From NCBI GenBank assembly GCA_019187365.1, contig JABARE010000013.1, positions 1-64,000 of the forward strand: a stretch of DNA of 64,000 bases. Reading direction: 5' to 3'. This DNA comes from Saprospiraceae bacterium (GTDB lineage: Bacteria > Bacteroidota > Bacteroidia > Chitinophagales > Saprospiraceae). The notes beneath the pieces are model-generated. The model ran no database searches and was not told the DNA's origin. It was given only the letters and a program-made list of their open reading frames with translations. Of this stretch, positions 41,172 through 49,971 are shown in pieces. Numbering within the stretch: position 1 is the stretch's first letter; every line of letters begins with the position of its first letter. The translations under genes were made by a program, and so were the position numbers.

Positions 41172-42032
41172 ATGCATCCGGAGCGCTTCGTCTTTATCAT
41201 CAACCCCAATTCGGGCAACAGAAAGCACCGCAGGTGGGAGTCGCTGATACAAAGGCATTTCCACCCTGAGCGCTACGAGATCCTCTACACCCGCTATGCT
41301 GGTCACAGCAAGAGCATCCTTTCCGGATACTGCGACGTCGCAGAACATTGTTTCGTGGCCGTTGGAGGCGACGGTACCGTCAGCGAGCTCCTTCCGGCCA
41401 TACTCCGAAGCAAGGCAAGCCTGGCCATCATCCCAACGGGTTCCGGCAACGGACTCGCCCGTCACCTCGGCATTTCCATGCGGCCCGAGGGTGCCCTCAA
41501 AAAGCTGGCATCGGGCCTGCCCCACCCACTCGACGTCCTCCAGGTCGGCGACCATTACTGCTGCAACACCTGTGGTCTGGGTTTTAGCGCCATGGTGACC
41601 CGGTATTTTGGCCTGGGCGGCAAAAGGGGTCTGTGGAATTACGTCAAGCTGGCCTTTACCCTGCATCCAAAGAGCAGGTCGTTTGGCCTCACCATCAACG
41701 GCCAACGCTATGAAGACGTCTGGTCGGTAGAGATCGCCAATTCTTCCCAACTTGGCAACAACGCGGTAGTTTCGCCGATGGCATCCGTAAACGACGGCAT
41801 CATGGACGTGCTCATCATCCGCAAACCGACGTTCTGGCAGGCTCCCGGTCTCATCTTCATGGTATTTTCACGGAATGTCCTGCGTTCTCCCTTGAGCAAA
41901 TACCTTCGGGAGACGGAACTCGACATCCGGCTCGATTCCAGCCAGCACTTCCACATCGACGGCGAATACCGGGGTGAAAAGAATGCAGTGCAGGTAAAGA
42001 TCATCCCTTCCGCAATACGCATCATCTTTTGA
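41172..42032 (+). CDS. Diacylglycerol/lipid kinase family protein (YegS-like)
   Basis: 286 aa from ATG 41172. The DAGK catalytic signature AVGGDGTVSELL, the INPNSGN N-terminus, IPTGSGNGLARHLG and the C-terminal HIDGEYRG are all present. Members phosphorylate lipids such as diacylglycerol or sphingoid bases using ATP. The start is chosen because the family begins with the RFVFIINPNSG strand. Nine nucleotides separate it from the downstream ROK kinase gene, so they are likely cotranscribed. The lipid substrate is unknown. Confidence 0.92.
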   Translation: MHPERFVFIINPNSGNRKHRRWESLIQRHFHPERYEILYTRYAGHSKSILSGYCDVAEHCFVAVGGDGTVSELLPAILRSKASLAIIPTGSGNGLARHLGISMRPEGALKKLASGLPHPLDVLQVGDHYCCNTCGLGFSAMVTRYFGLGGKRGLWNYVKLAFTLHPKSRSFGLTINGQRYEDVWSVEIANSSQLGNNAVVSPMASVNDGIMDVLIIRKPTFWQAPGLIFMVFSRNVLRSPLSKYLRETELDIRLDSSQHFHIDGEYRGEKNAVQVKIIPSAIRIIF

Positions 42033-42041
42033 CCCGTCAGC

Positions 42042-42947
42042 ATGGAAAACGACATTTTATGGGGCATTGACCTCGGTGGTACCAAGATCGAAGGAGTGGT
42101 CATAGACGTCAGCGGGCCACTGCGCATCCTCGACCGGAGGCGCGTTCCAACTGAGGCTGTTCGAGGCTACGAGCACATACTTGGCCAGATCGACCTGCTG
42201 GTGAATACCCTTCAGCAGGAGACGGGATTGCAACCCGGGCGCCTGGGGATCGGAACTCCTGGTATCATCGACAAGGATACCCAGTGCATTAAAAACAGCA
42301 ACACCCTCGGGCTGGTTGGCCGCAAAATGAAAGCGGACCTCGAGCATCGCTTTGGCATGGAAGTCCGCATGGCCAATGATGCCAATTGTTTCGCCATCGC
42401 AGAATGTCTGCATGGGGTCGTGCCCGAAAGGCTCCCCCAACCGGAAGTGGTGTTTGGGGTGATCATGGGCACCGGGGTAGGGTCCGGGGTGGTAGCCAAT
42501 GGCAAGGTTCTCCATGGCAAACATGGGATTGCCGGCGAATGGGGACACAATTTGCTCGATCCTGGCGGCGACCTCTGTTATTGTGGGAAAAAAGGCTGCG
42601 TTGAAACTTTCTTGTCGGGTCCTGCCTGTGAAAAATTTTATGCCTCCGCTTCGGGCCGCAAGCTACCCATGCCGGAGATCTATACCCGTTACCTCGAGGG
42701 TGAACCCGCAGCACGCGAGACCATCGAACGGCTGCTCCATTACTTTGGCAAGGCGATCGCCGTCGTGATCAACATCATTGATCCGGATGCCGTCATTCTC
42801 GGAGGTGGGCTCGGCCACCTGGACGTCCTGCACGAACGCGCTGTTGAGGTTGCAAAACCCCACGTTTTCAATTACGACTTAAAAACCCTTTTCCTTCGAC
42901 CCAAACTCGGCGACAGCGCCGGCGTCATTGGGGCAGCGCTCCTCTAG
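42042..42947 (+). CDS. ROK family sugar kinase
   Basis: 301 aa. The phosphate-binding DLGGTKIEGVV, GIGTPGIID, the catalytic-site NDANCFAIAE, GTGVGSG, GEWGH and the ROK zinc motif CYCGKKGC (179-186) are present. The Asn-Asp-Ala-Asn and His-Gly motifs indicate an active kinase rather than a repressor, and there is no helix-turn-helix domain. The substrate is probably glucose, fructose or N-acetylglucosamine. A 14-nt GC palindrome lies just after its stop. Confidence 0.93.
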   Translation: MENDILWGIDLGGTKIEGVVIDVSGPLRILDRRRVPTEAVRGYEHILGQIDLLVNTLQQETGLQPGRLGIGTPGIIDKDTQCIKNSNTLGLVGRKMKADLEHRFGMEVRMANDANCFAIAECLHGVVPERLPQPEVVFGVIMGTGVGSGVVANGKVLHGKHGIAGEWGHNLLDPGGDLCYCGKKGCVETFLSGPACEKFYASASGRKLPMPEIYTRYLEGEPAARETIERLLHYFGKAIAVVINIIDPDAVILGGGLGHLDVLHERAVEVAKPHVFNYDLKTLFLRPKLGDSAGVIGAALL

Positions 42948-42954
42948 AACCGGG

Positions 42955-42968
42955 CACCGGCGCCGGTG
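42955..42968. repeat. GC palindrome CACCGGCGCCGGTG
   Basis: Perfect 14-nt palindrome seven nucleotides past the ROK kinase stop and 78 nt before the DUF4139 gene start. As RNA it could form a short hairpin but lacks a U-tract. Possibly an operator or chance symmetry in GC-rich sequence. Confidence 0.4.
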
Positions 42969-43046
42969 AATTGTTAGCAATTTCCAAAGATGCCCGTGGT
43001 TGAGACGATTCAACGGTTCCTGACGTTCTTAAGAAAAATGCCGACC

Positions 43047-44627
43047 ATGAAACGATTCATCCCCATTCTTATCCTCTCCAATCTCCAGGCTGTGCAATCA
43101 CAAAACATCCTGTCCTCTCCCATCACCGACGTAACCGTATTTTTTAATGGTGCGCAGGTTCAACGGAAACTCGAAACCCGCTCCATTGCCGGCGAACAGC
43201 AATTCAGGGTCAAAGGTCTGGCTACCAACATCGATCCCAACAGCATTCAGTTGCGAGCCCCTGAAGGGATCACCATTATGGGCGTTGCGCACGAAATCAA
43301 TTACATCCAACCCAATGCTGACGCGGCAGCTGAGCTCATTCGCAAAAGAGATGGTCTGACAGACGACCGGGCCAGGGTGCAGCAGCAGCACCAGGTGCTT
43401 CTGGCGGAGAAAACCATCCTGGGCAAAAACCAGGTTCAGGTCGTCGCCGTACCCAACGCCACGGCAAAACTCGAAGACCTGCGACTGCTCTCAGAGTACC
43501 AGAGGACGCGCCTTCAGGAGATCCTTCCGAAAATTTACGACCTCGAGAAAAAGGATAAAAAACTCCAGGAAGAGATCGAAATCCTCAACCGGCAGATTGC
43601 CGAGCTCAGCAGTGAACAGCCCAAACCGAGCAGCGAACTGGTGATACATGCCAAGGCGGCATCATCGGGCAGCGCTTTTTTTGAACTGAGCTATTTCGTT
43701 TGGGATGCCAGCTGGGAAATGCGTTACGACATCCACGTGCGGGACATCCAGTCTCCTCTCGAAATATCCTACAAAGCCAGTGTGTACCAAAATTCAGGAG
43801 AAGATTGGAAGAATGTCCGCTTGCAACTTTCCACGGCGAATCCAACCATTCGCGGCGACCGGCCCATCCTGCAACCCTGGTATCTGCGACACCAACCGCC
43901 TGTTGTGTACGAGCAGAAAAGGGCGATGACCAAGTCAAACGTTCAAAATCAGGCTGAATATGCCCCGATGGCGGCAGACCACGATGGGATTGCAGACCTC
44001 GTCGAGTCCAGAGAACAGGTCACCTCCAGAATTTATGCGATCGACCTGCCTTACACGGTGCTTTCAAACAACAAGCCATTTCACGTCGCCGTGAAAAAGG
44101 CAAGCGTCGCTGCAAAGTACATTTACATGGCCGTGCCCAAACTCGACCCGGATGCTTTCCTCACCGCGGAGATCCACGACTGGGAAGACCTGGAGCTGTT
44201 GAACGGGGAGGCACAATTGTTTTTTGAAGGCACTTACCAGGGCCAGGTATTTATCGACACGCGCACCATCCAGGATTTTTTGCGCCTTTCGCTCGGGCGA
44301 GATAAAAACGTCGTTTTGCTCCGAACGAAAATCAAAGACTTTTCTAAAAACAAATTTCTCTCTGACAAAAAGGAAATTGCGAGGGGATACGAGATAGGCA
44401 TCAAAAACAACAAGCAGGCACCGATCGACATCATCGTGGAAGACCAGTTGCCACTGTCAACTCAAAAGGAAATTGAAGTGAAGACGGACGACATCAGCGG
44501 AGCAAGTTTGGATGCCACAACCGGAAAAATCCGTTGGACCCTCCGCTTGTTGCCCAAAGAAGACCGCAAACTGGCACTAAAGTACCGTATCAGCTGCCCA
44601 AAAGATTTTGTGCTGAACCTCGATTGA
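43047..44627 (+). CDS. DUF4139/DUF4140 (mucoidy inhibitor A-like) secreted protein
   Basis: 526 aa from ATG 43047, chosen because MKRFIPILILSNLQAVQSQ is a good signal peptide; ATG 43038 is three codons earlier. The N-terminal DUF4140 domain (ITDVTVFFNGAQVQRKLE) is followed by a coiled coil at about residues 85-185 and the DUF4139 domain (FELSYFVWDASWEMRYDIHV; YQNSGEDWKNVRLQLSTANP; ending in DRKLALKYRISCPKD). Proteins of this kind occur widely in the periplasm of Bacteroidota; the name comes from a Streptomyces gene and no activity is established. A CCGGGAATTTCCCGG repeat follows its stop. Confidence 0.9.
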   Translation: MKRFIPILILSNLQAVQSQNILSSPITDVTVFFNGAQVQRKLETRSIAGEQQFRVKGLATNIDPNSIQLRAPEGITIMGVAHEINYIQPNADAAAELIRKRDGLTDDRARVQQQHQVLLAEKTILGKNQVQVVAVPNATAKLEDLRLLSEYQRTRLQEILPKIYDLEKKDKKLQEEIEILNRQIAELSSEQPKPSSELVIHAKAASSGSAFFELSYFVWDASWEMRYDIHVRDIQSPLEISYKASVYQNSGEDWKNVRLQLSTANPTIRGDRPILQPWYLRHQPPVVYEQKRAMTKSNVQNQAEYAPMAADHDGIADLVESREQVTSRIYAIDLPYTVLSNNKPFHVAVKKASVAAKYIYMAVPKLDPDAFLTAEIHDWEDLELLNGEAQLFFEGTYQGQVFIDTRTIQDFLRLSLGRDKNVVLLRTKIKDFSKNKFLSDKKEIARGYEIGIKNNKQAPIDIIVEDQLPLSTQKEIEVKTDDISGASLDATTGKIRWTLRLLPKEDRKLALKYRISCPKDFVLNLD

Positions 44628-44634
44628 GTACACA

Positions 44635-44660
44635 CCGGGAATTTCCCGGACCTTGCAAGG
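44635..44660. repeat. Two adjacent palindromes between convergent genes
   Basis: CCGGGAATTTCCCGG (44635-44649) and CCTTGCAAGG (44651-44660) fill the 34-nt gap between the convergent DUF4139 and DUF1501 genes. The first could act as a short bidirectional terminator stem, though neither strand shows a U-tract. Confidence 0.45.
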
Positions 44661-44661
44661 A

Positions 44662-46260
44662 TTAGCGAGCAATGATCAGGTGGCGAGTCACCTGATCCGA
44701 CTGTTGCTGAAATCTCAGGTAGTAATTGCCGGGAGGATATGCCTCGCTTTCGACAGACACCCGGTGAGTACCTGCAGACAGGGATCCCCGGTACAGCGTT
44801 TTGACCACCGACCCCATCGGACCAAAAAGCTGAAGCAGTGCACGTCCTCCGTTACTGACCATGTCGACATCTGTTCGATCGACCATTGGGTTGGTGAGGA
44901 TCCGCAGGTCTATCCCCTTGTTACCGGAATCTAACTCACGAACGTTTGTTAGGCACCCTCCGTCTTTCACCAGTGGCAACAACTGGTAGTCGCGCAGCAG
45001 GATCGATTGCAGGGCAGGTTGCCGTACGCATAACCACTGTTGCAGAACTGATGTGTAAACGGAGCGAAAATCGTACTGCATCATCAGGTTGTCGTTCACG
45101 CTGACGTTTGCAGGTATGACCGGGTTGGAACCTATTACACCGGATGCCGCTCTCTTTCCAAAAAGGAACATGGGAGCTGCTGCTCCATGGTCTGTTCCCC
45201 CTGCGCCGTTTCCACCGCTGGCGTTGTCGCGGATCCGGCGTCCAAATTCGCTGAAGGTCATACCCATGACGCGGTCGTCGAGTTTCATGGCCTCCAGGTC
45301 GCGCTGGAAAGCAAAAGAGGCATCGCCCAGCATCTTCAGCAAGTCTCCGTGCTTGCCCATTCCTTTGTCCTTCTGATCCAGGATCTGATCGGAATGCGTG
45401 TCAAATCCTCCTGCACTGACGAGGTAGAGCCTCGTTTTAAGGCCTCCTTTGATCAACCGGGCAATGACCTTCATCACATCGGCCAGGTAGTTGCCAGCCG
45501 GGTAGGTAGCCAGGTTATTGCCTTTGAAAAAGGCCGACAACACTGCGTCGGCATACGTTGACGACTGGCGGTTGATCGTGCGTATGAACTGAAGTTCCTT
45601 TCCGTAGGGCGTGTTGGGAGCCGGGTCGTCGATCCCAGACGGCCAGGCACCAAAAATATCCGGATTTGACAGGTTCATGGCCATTTGTGCAGCGGGACCC
45701 TGGAACAAGAGCGGGAGGTTGGAACCAATCTGAAGGGCCAGGGGATCGGGGTTCTGAGGATTGGGATACCCCGCCGGAAAGCCTGGATATTCTGAATCCA
45801 GGTAACGGCCCAGCCATCCGGTTCCCAGAACCTCGTCCGAATCTGAAGCGCTTGCCCAGATGTCGGTCGAGCGGAAATGTGAAAAATCGGGTTTGTCATA
45901 ACCCACCGATTGTACGATGGTGAGTTTGCCCTCGTTGAACAGTTGCTGAAACCCGCCTAGCCTGGGATGAAAGGCGAGCGATCCGAATCCATTGAGTGGC
46001 AGTAAACCCGCTAACGGAAGATGTACCGTTGGCCTTGCACGGACGTAATGGTCATACTGGTCCAGTGGCACCAGGGTGTTGAGTCCATCGTTGCCACCGT
46101 TGAGGTAGATGACGACGAGAACGTGATCCGTATCGGTTCCGGGTTGCAGCAGGGCGCTGAGCAGCGGAGATTCTGCATAGGCCTTTGCTGAAAAACCACC
46201 CACTAAGGTGGGAACCACGAGGCCCGCAGTTGCGGACTGAATGAATTTGCGACGTTTCAT
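44662..46260 (-). CDS. DUF1501 protein with Tat-like signal and T9SS tail
   Basis: 532 aa from the ATG at 46260. The N-terminus MKRRKFIQSATAGLVVP resembles a twin-arginine signal. The body is DUF1501 (LVVIYLNGGNDGLNTLVPL; MGMTFSEFGRR; GGTDHGAAAPMFLFG), related to the alkaline phosphatase/sulfatase fold. The last 90 residues are a type A T9SS sorting tail (LFGPMGSVVKTLYRG to HLIIAR). Combining a Tat-like signal with a T9SS tail implies folding before outer-membrane passage. It lies 49 nt downstream of the DUF1800 gene. A degenerate palindrome is read in frame as LTNVREL near the tail. Confidence 0.9.
   Translation of the reverse strand: MKRRKFIQSATAGLVVPTLVGGFSAKAYAESPLLSALLQPGTDTDHVLVVIYLNGGNDGLNTLVPLDQYDHYVRARPTVHLPLAGLLPLNGFGSLAFHPRLGGFQQLFNEGKLTIVQSVGYDKPDFSHFRSTDIWASASDSDEVLGTGWLGRYLDSEYPGFPAGYPNPQNPDPLALQIGSNLPLLFQGPAAQMAMNLSNPDIFGAWPSGIDDPAPNTPYGKELQFIRTINRQSSTYADAVLSAFFKGNNLATYPAGNYLADVMKVIARLIKGGLKTRLYLVSAGGFDTHSDQILDQKDKGMGKHGDLLKMLGDASFAFQRDLEAMKLDDRVMGMTFSEFGRRIRDNASGGNGAGGTDHGAAAPMFLFGKRAASGVIGSNPVIPANVSVNDNLMMQYDFRSVYTSVLQQWLCVRQPALQSILLRDYQLLPLVKDGGCLTNVRELDSGNKGIDLRILTNPMVDRTDVDMVSNGGRALLQLFGPMGSVVKTLYRGSLSAGTHRVSVESEAYPPGNYYLRFQQQSDQVTRHLIIAR
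44931..44952. repeat. Degenerate dispersed palindrome inside the DUF1501 gene
   Basis: The outer CTAAC/GTTAG arms are kept and the core at 44937-44950 (CACGAACGTTTGTT) differs from AACGAACGTTCGTT at two positions. It is read in frame as Leu-Thr-Asn-Val-Arg-Glu-Leu between the DUF1501 domain and the T9SS tail. Confidence 0.5.
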
Positions 46261-46309
46261 TTGGGCATTTTTGTCTTTGCTTGGCAATTCAATGGATCGG
46301 GGTTTAAGA

Positions 46310-47974
46310 TCAGCACAGGTGGTATTCCGCCTGAGAGAGGATTTCCCGGTAAAGCGCATTCAACCGGGTTTCAACCACACTTCTCGCAGATGGATCTGAA
46401 GGATTGCTTTCAAAAGCATTCCAGGCGACGCCCCAGTAGGAGTCGTTGGGAAACCCGGTCACCAGGTTGTTCTTGAAATAGGTGTAAGACGCTGCAGAAA
46501 GTGGATAATTGTACAACAGCGCAACGGCGTCTTCCACGAGTTTGGCTGCATCATAGGGGTTTGACAATTGTCTTGTCAGAACAATGGGATCGATTTTAAA
46601 GCGCACCCCCAGGAACTCCAGTCCATTTGGGCTCGTGATGTTTTCAGCCATTCGATTCTTATTGGCAAGGGAATCAGCATTGATCCAGATCTCGTGAAAC
46701 TGCGGCTGCTGGTACCAGGCCTGCCAGCCGGCAACGAGGGGCGGATCCCCGAGGTTGAGGCCCTGGTAGGCAGAAAGGCTGGCGACGCCACCCCAGGCTA
46801 TGTACTGGCTGCGAAGACCGTTGTCGTCAACGGGTTCCGGAAACGCAATGGAAAACTCCCTGCACATCCCAACCGCATAATCCAGCGGACTCTTAATGAC
46901 GCAGTTCAAGGTGCGCTCTTCAAAAAAATGCGCAGAGCCGAAAAGGGTTATCAGGATTGGGCGAACTTCAAAATTATTCTGGATCAGCAAATCGGCCAGC
47001 GGACGGATCACGTTTTGTTCGACCCAGTCGTCGATTTCGTAATAGACAAAGAAACGGTAGAGCTTGCGGCAAATGTGGCGCGCAACTTCCACCGTTGAAA
47101 AGATCATGTCGATCAGTTCGTCGAGTTCCTGTTCCCCCTGATTTAAGGGCTTTCCGGTTATGACGCGGTTGTTGTAAAAAGCTGAGAAGGTTTTGTTTCC
47201 CGTATCGTGCTGGGTAAAATCGAAGACGTAGCTCAGCGGCACGACGAAGGGGTTTATGCGGTAACCGGTGAGCACGCGCGCGGCTGCTTTCACGTCGTCT
47301 TCGGTGTAGGCCGAATCGGGTCCCTTCCCTATGGTAAACAGCTCCTGCAGCTCGCGTGCATAGTTTTCATCGGGAGCCGTCTTGCTGTTGAGGTAGCCGT
47401 TGAGGTATCGCAACATCGCCGGGTCAAGGGTGATTTTCTTAGTGAGGCTCTTGAAATTGCCGAGGCAGTTCTGACGCAGCAGCGCGTAATATTGATGGCT
47501 GGCCTGGGCATAACCAACCACTCCGGCCTCCACGGCAAAATGGTTGTGCCAGAACAGCGTCATTTTTTCCACTATGGTACCCTTTTGTCGAAGAAGGTTG
47601 CCCACCCACCAGGCCTTGAATGCATCAATGCGCGCCTGATAATACTCCAGGGGCAATGCCGCGTTGATGGGGGCATTCACGAATGTTGTTCCAAAAGCCA
47701 CATCGGGATCCGGCAGCTGGGGCGTACTATAAACATTTAATGGCGGATTGGGCATGGGATCTACCTGAAGCAGTCCCTCCAGGGTCTGGGCCAGCCCCTG
47801 GACTTTGGCATTTCGCACAGCAGCTGCCGTTGTGCCAAACTGAAGGCGCTTCAGAAGATGCCCCGCCTCCCGGTCTGTCCAGGGTCCAGAGTACGGGTCC
47901 AGTGCTGCCAGAGGACGCACCATGGCGCTTTGCCTGCGCAATTGCACCAGGCTTAGGAATTCACTTCGTTTCAT
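46310..47974 (-). CDS. DUF1800 family protein
   Basis: 554 aa from the ATG at 47974 (MKRSEFLSLV). DUF1800 landmarks include HLLKRLQFG, MTLFWHNHFAV, ENYARELQELFTIG, DVKAAARVLTGY and ARHICRKLYRFFVY. No clear signal peptide is visible, although many homologues are exported. DUF1800 and DUF1501 genes are a conserved pair in Bacteroidota and Planctomycetes, and their products are assumed to work together; the activity is unknown. The partner starts 49 nt downstream. Confidence 0.92.
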   Translation of the reverse strand: MKRSEFLSLVQLRRQSAMVRPLAALDPYSGPWTDREAGHLLKRLQFGTTAAAVRNAKVQGLAQTLEGLLQVDPMPNPPLNVYSTPQLPDPDVAFGTTFVNAPINAALPLEYYQARIDAFKAWWVGNLLRQKGTIVEKMTLFWHNHFAVEAGVVGYAQASHQYYALLRQNCLGNFKSLTKKITLDPAMLRYLNGYLNSKTAPDENYARELQELFTIGKGPDSAYTEDDVKAAARVLTGYRINPFVVPLSYVFDFTQHDTGNKTFSAFYNNRVITGKPLNQGEQELDELIDMIFSTVEVARHICRKLYRFFVYYEIDDWVEQNVIRPLADLLIQNNFEVRPILITLFGSAHFFEERTLNCVIKSPLDYAVGMCREFSIAFPEPVDDNGLRSQYIAWGGVASLSAYQGLNLGDPPLVAGWQAWYQQPQFHEIWINADSLANKNRMAENITSPNGLEFLGVRFKIDPIVLTRQLSNPYDAAKLVEDAVALLYNYPLSAASYTYFKNNLVTGFPNDSYWGVAWNAFESNPSDPSARSVVETRLNALYREILSQAEYHLC

Positions 47975-48080
47975 GTGAAAACTTTGACTCAAAATAAGGT
48001 CATTCCGTTTAATTCCATTTGAATTTTAACACATTTCCGCGCGGTTCGCTTTTTAATGGCCCCGGGAATTATTCAACCCG

Positions 48081-48088
48081 TAATTTTG
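48081..48088 (+). promoter_or_regulatory. -7 element (TAATTTTG) of a lipoprotein gene
   Basis: TAATTTTG lies 18 nt before the ATG at 48107. No TTTG is found at -33. Confidence 0.4.
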
Positions 48089-48106
48089 TTTTACAATGTG
48101 ATCTTC

Positions 48107-48751
48107 ATGATTTTTGAAAAGAACTTTCTCTTGTGGCCCGGACTGTATGCAGCGATGCTGGTCATAGCTTCCTGTGGCTCCAAAGCAATTAAATCCACCG
48201 AAATGACAGGAATCTACTCAGTTCATCTAGAACTCGACCACGACAAATTCAACAAAGAGCACGTCCACGATACGGTGGCGAAGGCCATGGATAAAGCGCG
48301 CGAAGAACTTTCCCGGCTGAAAACCGAAGTCGACCAAAAAATAGACACGGCGTTCATCGACACGTCTACCGCACAGGGACGCATGGAGTATTTTGCCAAA
48401 TCATTTGCCAAATCGATGGCAGCTTTTGGAAAGGACCTCGGCGAGCTGGGCATTCTGCTTGGAGAAGCGGCGGGCGATGTGGCTTCAGAGGCCGTCGACT
48501 TTTCAGAAACGCTTGTGCGTCAGATCCAACTGGACGTTGAACTGCTTGCAGACGGAAAGATCGTTACCCACTCTCCCATGGCGCGAAAAATTCAATTTGT
48601 CGGTTCGCGCTGGGAAGTTTCTGGGGACCAGTTCCTGATGAAAGACGACCAGGACAAGGTGGTCAGGTCCTACCAAATCACTTCGCAAAGCGATCGCGGG
48701 TTTGAGCTGACCCACGACCAGTATCGGCTCGTTTTTGTGCGCAAACCCTGA
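48107..48751 (+). CDS. Lipoprotein of unknown function
   Basis: 214 aa from ATG 48107. The N-terminus MIFEKNFLLWPGLYAAMLVIASC is an SPII signal with Cys23. The mature protein has a long amphipathic helical region at about residues 45-150, rich in Lys/Glu/Asp and Ala, possibly coiled coil. A short C-terminal beta segment follows (KIQFVGSRWEVSGDQFLMKDD to YRLVFVRKP), reminiscent of small domains that score how a compound or state departs from a threshold, but no family was recognised. It is convergent with the amidohydrolase gene, eight nucleotides apart. Function not predictable. Confidence 0.7.
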   Translation: MIFEKNFLLWPGLYAAMLVIASCGSKAIKSTEMTGIYSVHLELDHDKFNKEHVHDTVAKAMDKAREELSRLKTEVDQKIDTAFIDTSTAQGRMEYFAKSFAKSMAAFGKDLGELGILLGEAAGDVASEAVDFSETLVRQIQLDVELLADGKIVTHSPMARKIQFVGSRWEVSGDQFLMKDDQDKVVRSYQITSQSDRGFELTHDQYRLVFVRKP

Positions 48752-48759
48752 CAGGGTGC

Positions 48760-49944
48760 TCAGGAGACGGGGACGACCTGTGCAAGTGACCCCAGATGCA
48801 AGCGCCCCTTGTCCATGCGCACATCGCGGATCCAGTTGACTCCAGGTTTCTTCCCCTGTTCAAAAGATCCCAATTCATTTTCCAGCTTCAGGGCAACGGC
48901 GCCATGATGGCAAGCCCATTTGAGTACCTCTTCCAGCGACAACCACGAGTTATAGCGAAGTACGGTCTGCATCTCCGACAAAATGGAAAGACGCCAATTT
49001 GAACTCAGGCTATCGGTGCCAAGTGCCATCCTGGCGTTGCGATCAACGAACGTACGGTAGTCTGGTAATCGGTTTTCGATAAAGAGATTGGCATTTGGAC
49101 AGCTTACAAAGCGGACTTCGGGGTTCCATTCCACCATGCGTTTTATCTGATCGCTGTCCATACAGGTGTTGTGTACACACAGCAGGCGTTGGCCTGGATC
49201 CATTTGGCCGGTAATGCAGGCAACGGCGTCATTACCAGATGCCTGGAAATTCTCCATGCTGAAACCGAACGATTCCCAGAATCTGCGATATGCACCACCA
49301 CCGGTCAGAAAAAGCTGGTCTTCGTCTGGCGACTCCTGGTTGTGGATGCTCTGTATGCCTGATGCGCCGGTACCAAAATCGCGAATCATTGCAAACAGGC
49401 GTTGAGAAACACTGTAAGGGGCGTGCGGTACCAAAGACCTTGGCATTCCCTCAAATCCATCATAAACCGTACGGTACTGCTCAAACATGTTGTCGGCCAG
49501 CCCTTCCTGCAGAAAATCGAAGGCCTCTACAAACGTGTGGTAATGGATCGGAGACCTGCGTTTGGTTTCCAGGGTATCCACCTTATTGGAGATGTCGCCC
49601 ACTGCGACAATGCCTTGTCGCTGCATTTCGCTGTCGGCGTCTGAGATTGCACGTAGCACGTCTTCTGGATCCGTTTCGCGGTAAGCAACGACGCTTTTTA
49701 AAAATGCGATCAGGCCCGTACCGCTTTCAAATTTTCCACGCAAATGAGAAAGTTCGAGGTGACAATGCGCATTGATCAAACCGGGTACGAGCATTCCTGG
49801 ATAATAAACGCATTCGCGGCGTTCGTTCTCATCCAGCTTGCGAAATCCGGCAACCACACCCGAATCATCCAATATGATGCAATGATCACTTACAAAGCCC
49901 TCCTTGCCATCGTGTATCCAGTCAGATGTGAACTTGCGGAGCAT
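48760..49944 (-). CDS. Amidohydrolase family deaminase (possible aminodeoxyfutalosine deaminase)
   Basis: 394 aa. Amidohydrolase metal motifs are present: NAHCHLELSHL (HxH), VPHAPYSVS, IHNQES and LGTDSLSSN with the catalytic Asp. The LELS variant beside the HxH motif recalls the deaminases of the futalosine menaquinone pathway (MqnX) and S-adenosylhomocysteine/guanine deaminase relatives. No other mqn genes are in the window, so the substrate is a guess. It starts 11 nt after the DUF1015 gene and probably belongs to the same unit as the GbsR-like regulator. Confidence 0.85.
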   Translation of the reverse strand: MLRKFTSDWIHDGKEGFVSDHCIILDDSGVVAGFRKLDENERRECVYYPGMLVPGLINAHCHLELSHLRGKFESGTGLIAFLKSVVAYRETDPEDVLRAISDADSEMQRQGIVAVGDISNKVDTLETKRRSPIHYHTFVEAFDFLQEGLADNMFEQYRTVYDGFEGMPRSLVPHAPYSVSQRLFAMIRDFGTGASGIQSIHNQESPDEDQLFLTGGGAYRRFWESFGFSMENFQASGNDAVACITGQMDPGQRLLCVHNTCMDSDQIKRMVEWNPEVRFVSCPNANLFIENRLPDYRTFVDRNARMALGTDSLSSNWRLSILSEMQTVLRYNSWLSLEEVLKWACHHGAVALKLENELGSFEQGKKPGVNWIRDVRMDKGRLHLGSLAQVVPVS

Positions 49945-49954
49945 CTTCTGAAAA

Positions 49955-49971
49955 ACTAACTAACGTTTGTA
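49955..49971. repeat. Degenerate dispersed palindrome at the DUF1015 stop
   Basis: AACTAACGTTTGTA (49958-49971) differs from the AACGAACGTTCGTT core at three positions and contains the TAG stop of the DUF1015 gene, read as Thr-Asn-Val-Ser-stop. It lies just upstream of the amidohydrolase start at 49944. Confidence 0.4.

Noticed and set aside
40887..41750. A 287-codon minus-strand frame across padR and the lipid kinase
   Set aside because: It overlaps two real genes on both strands and has no family similarity.
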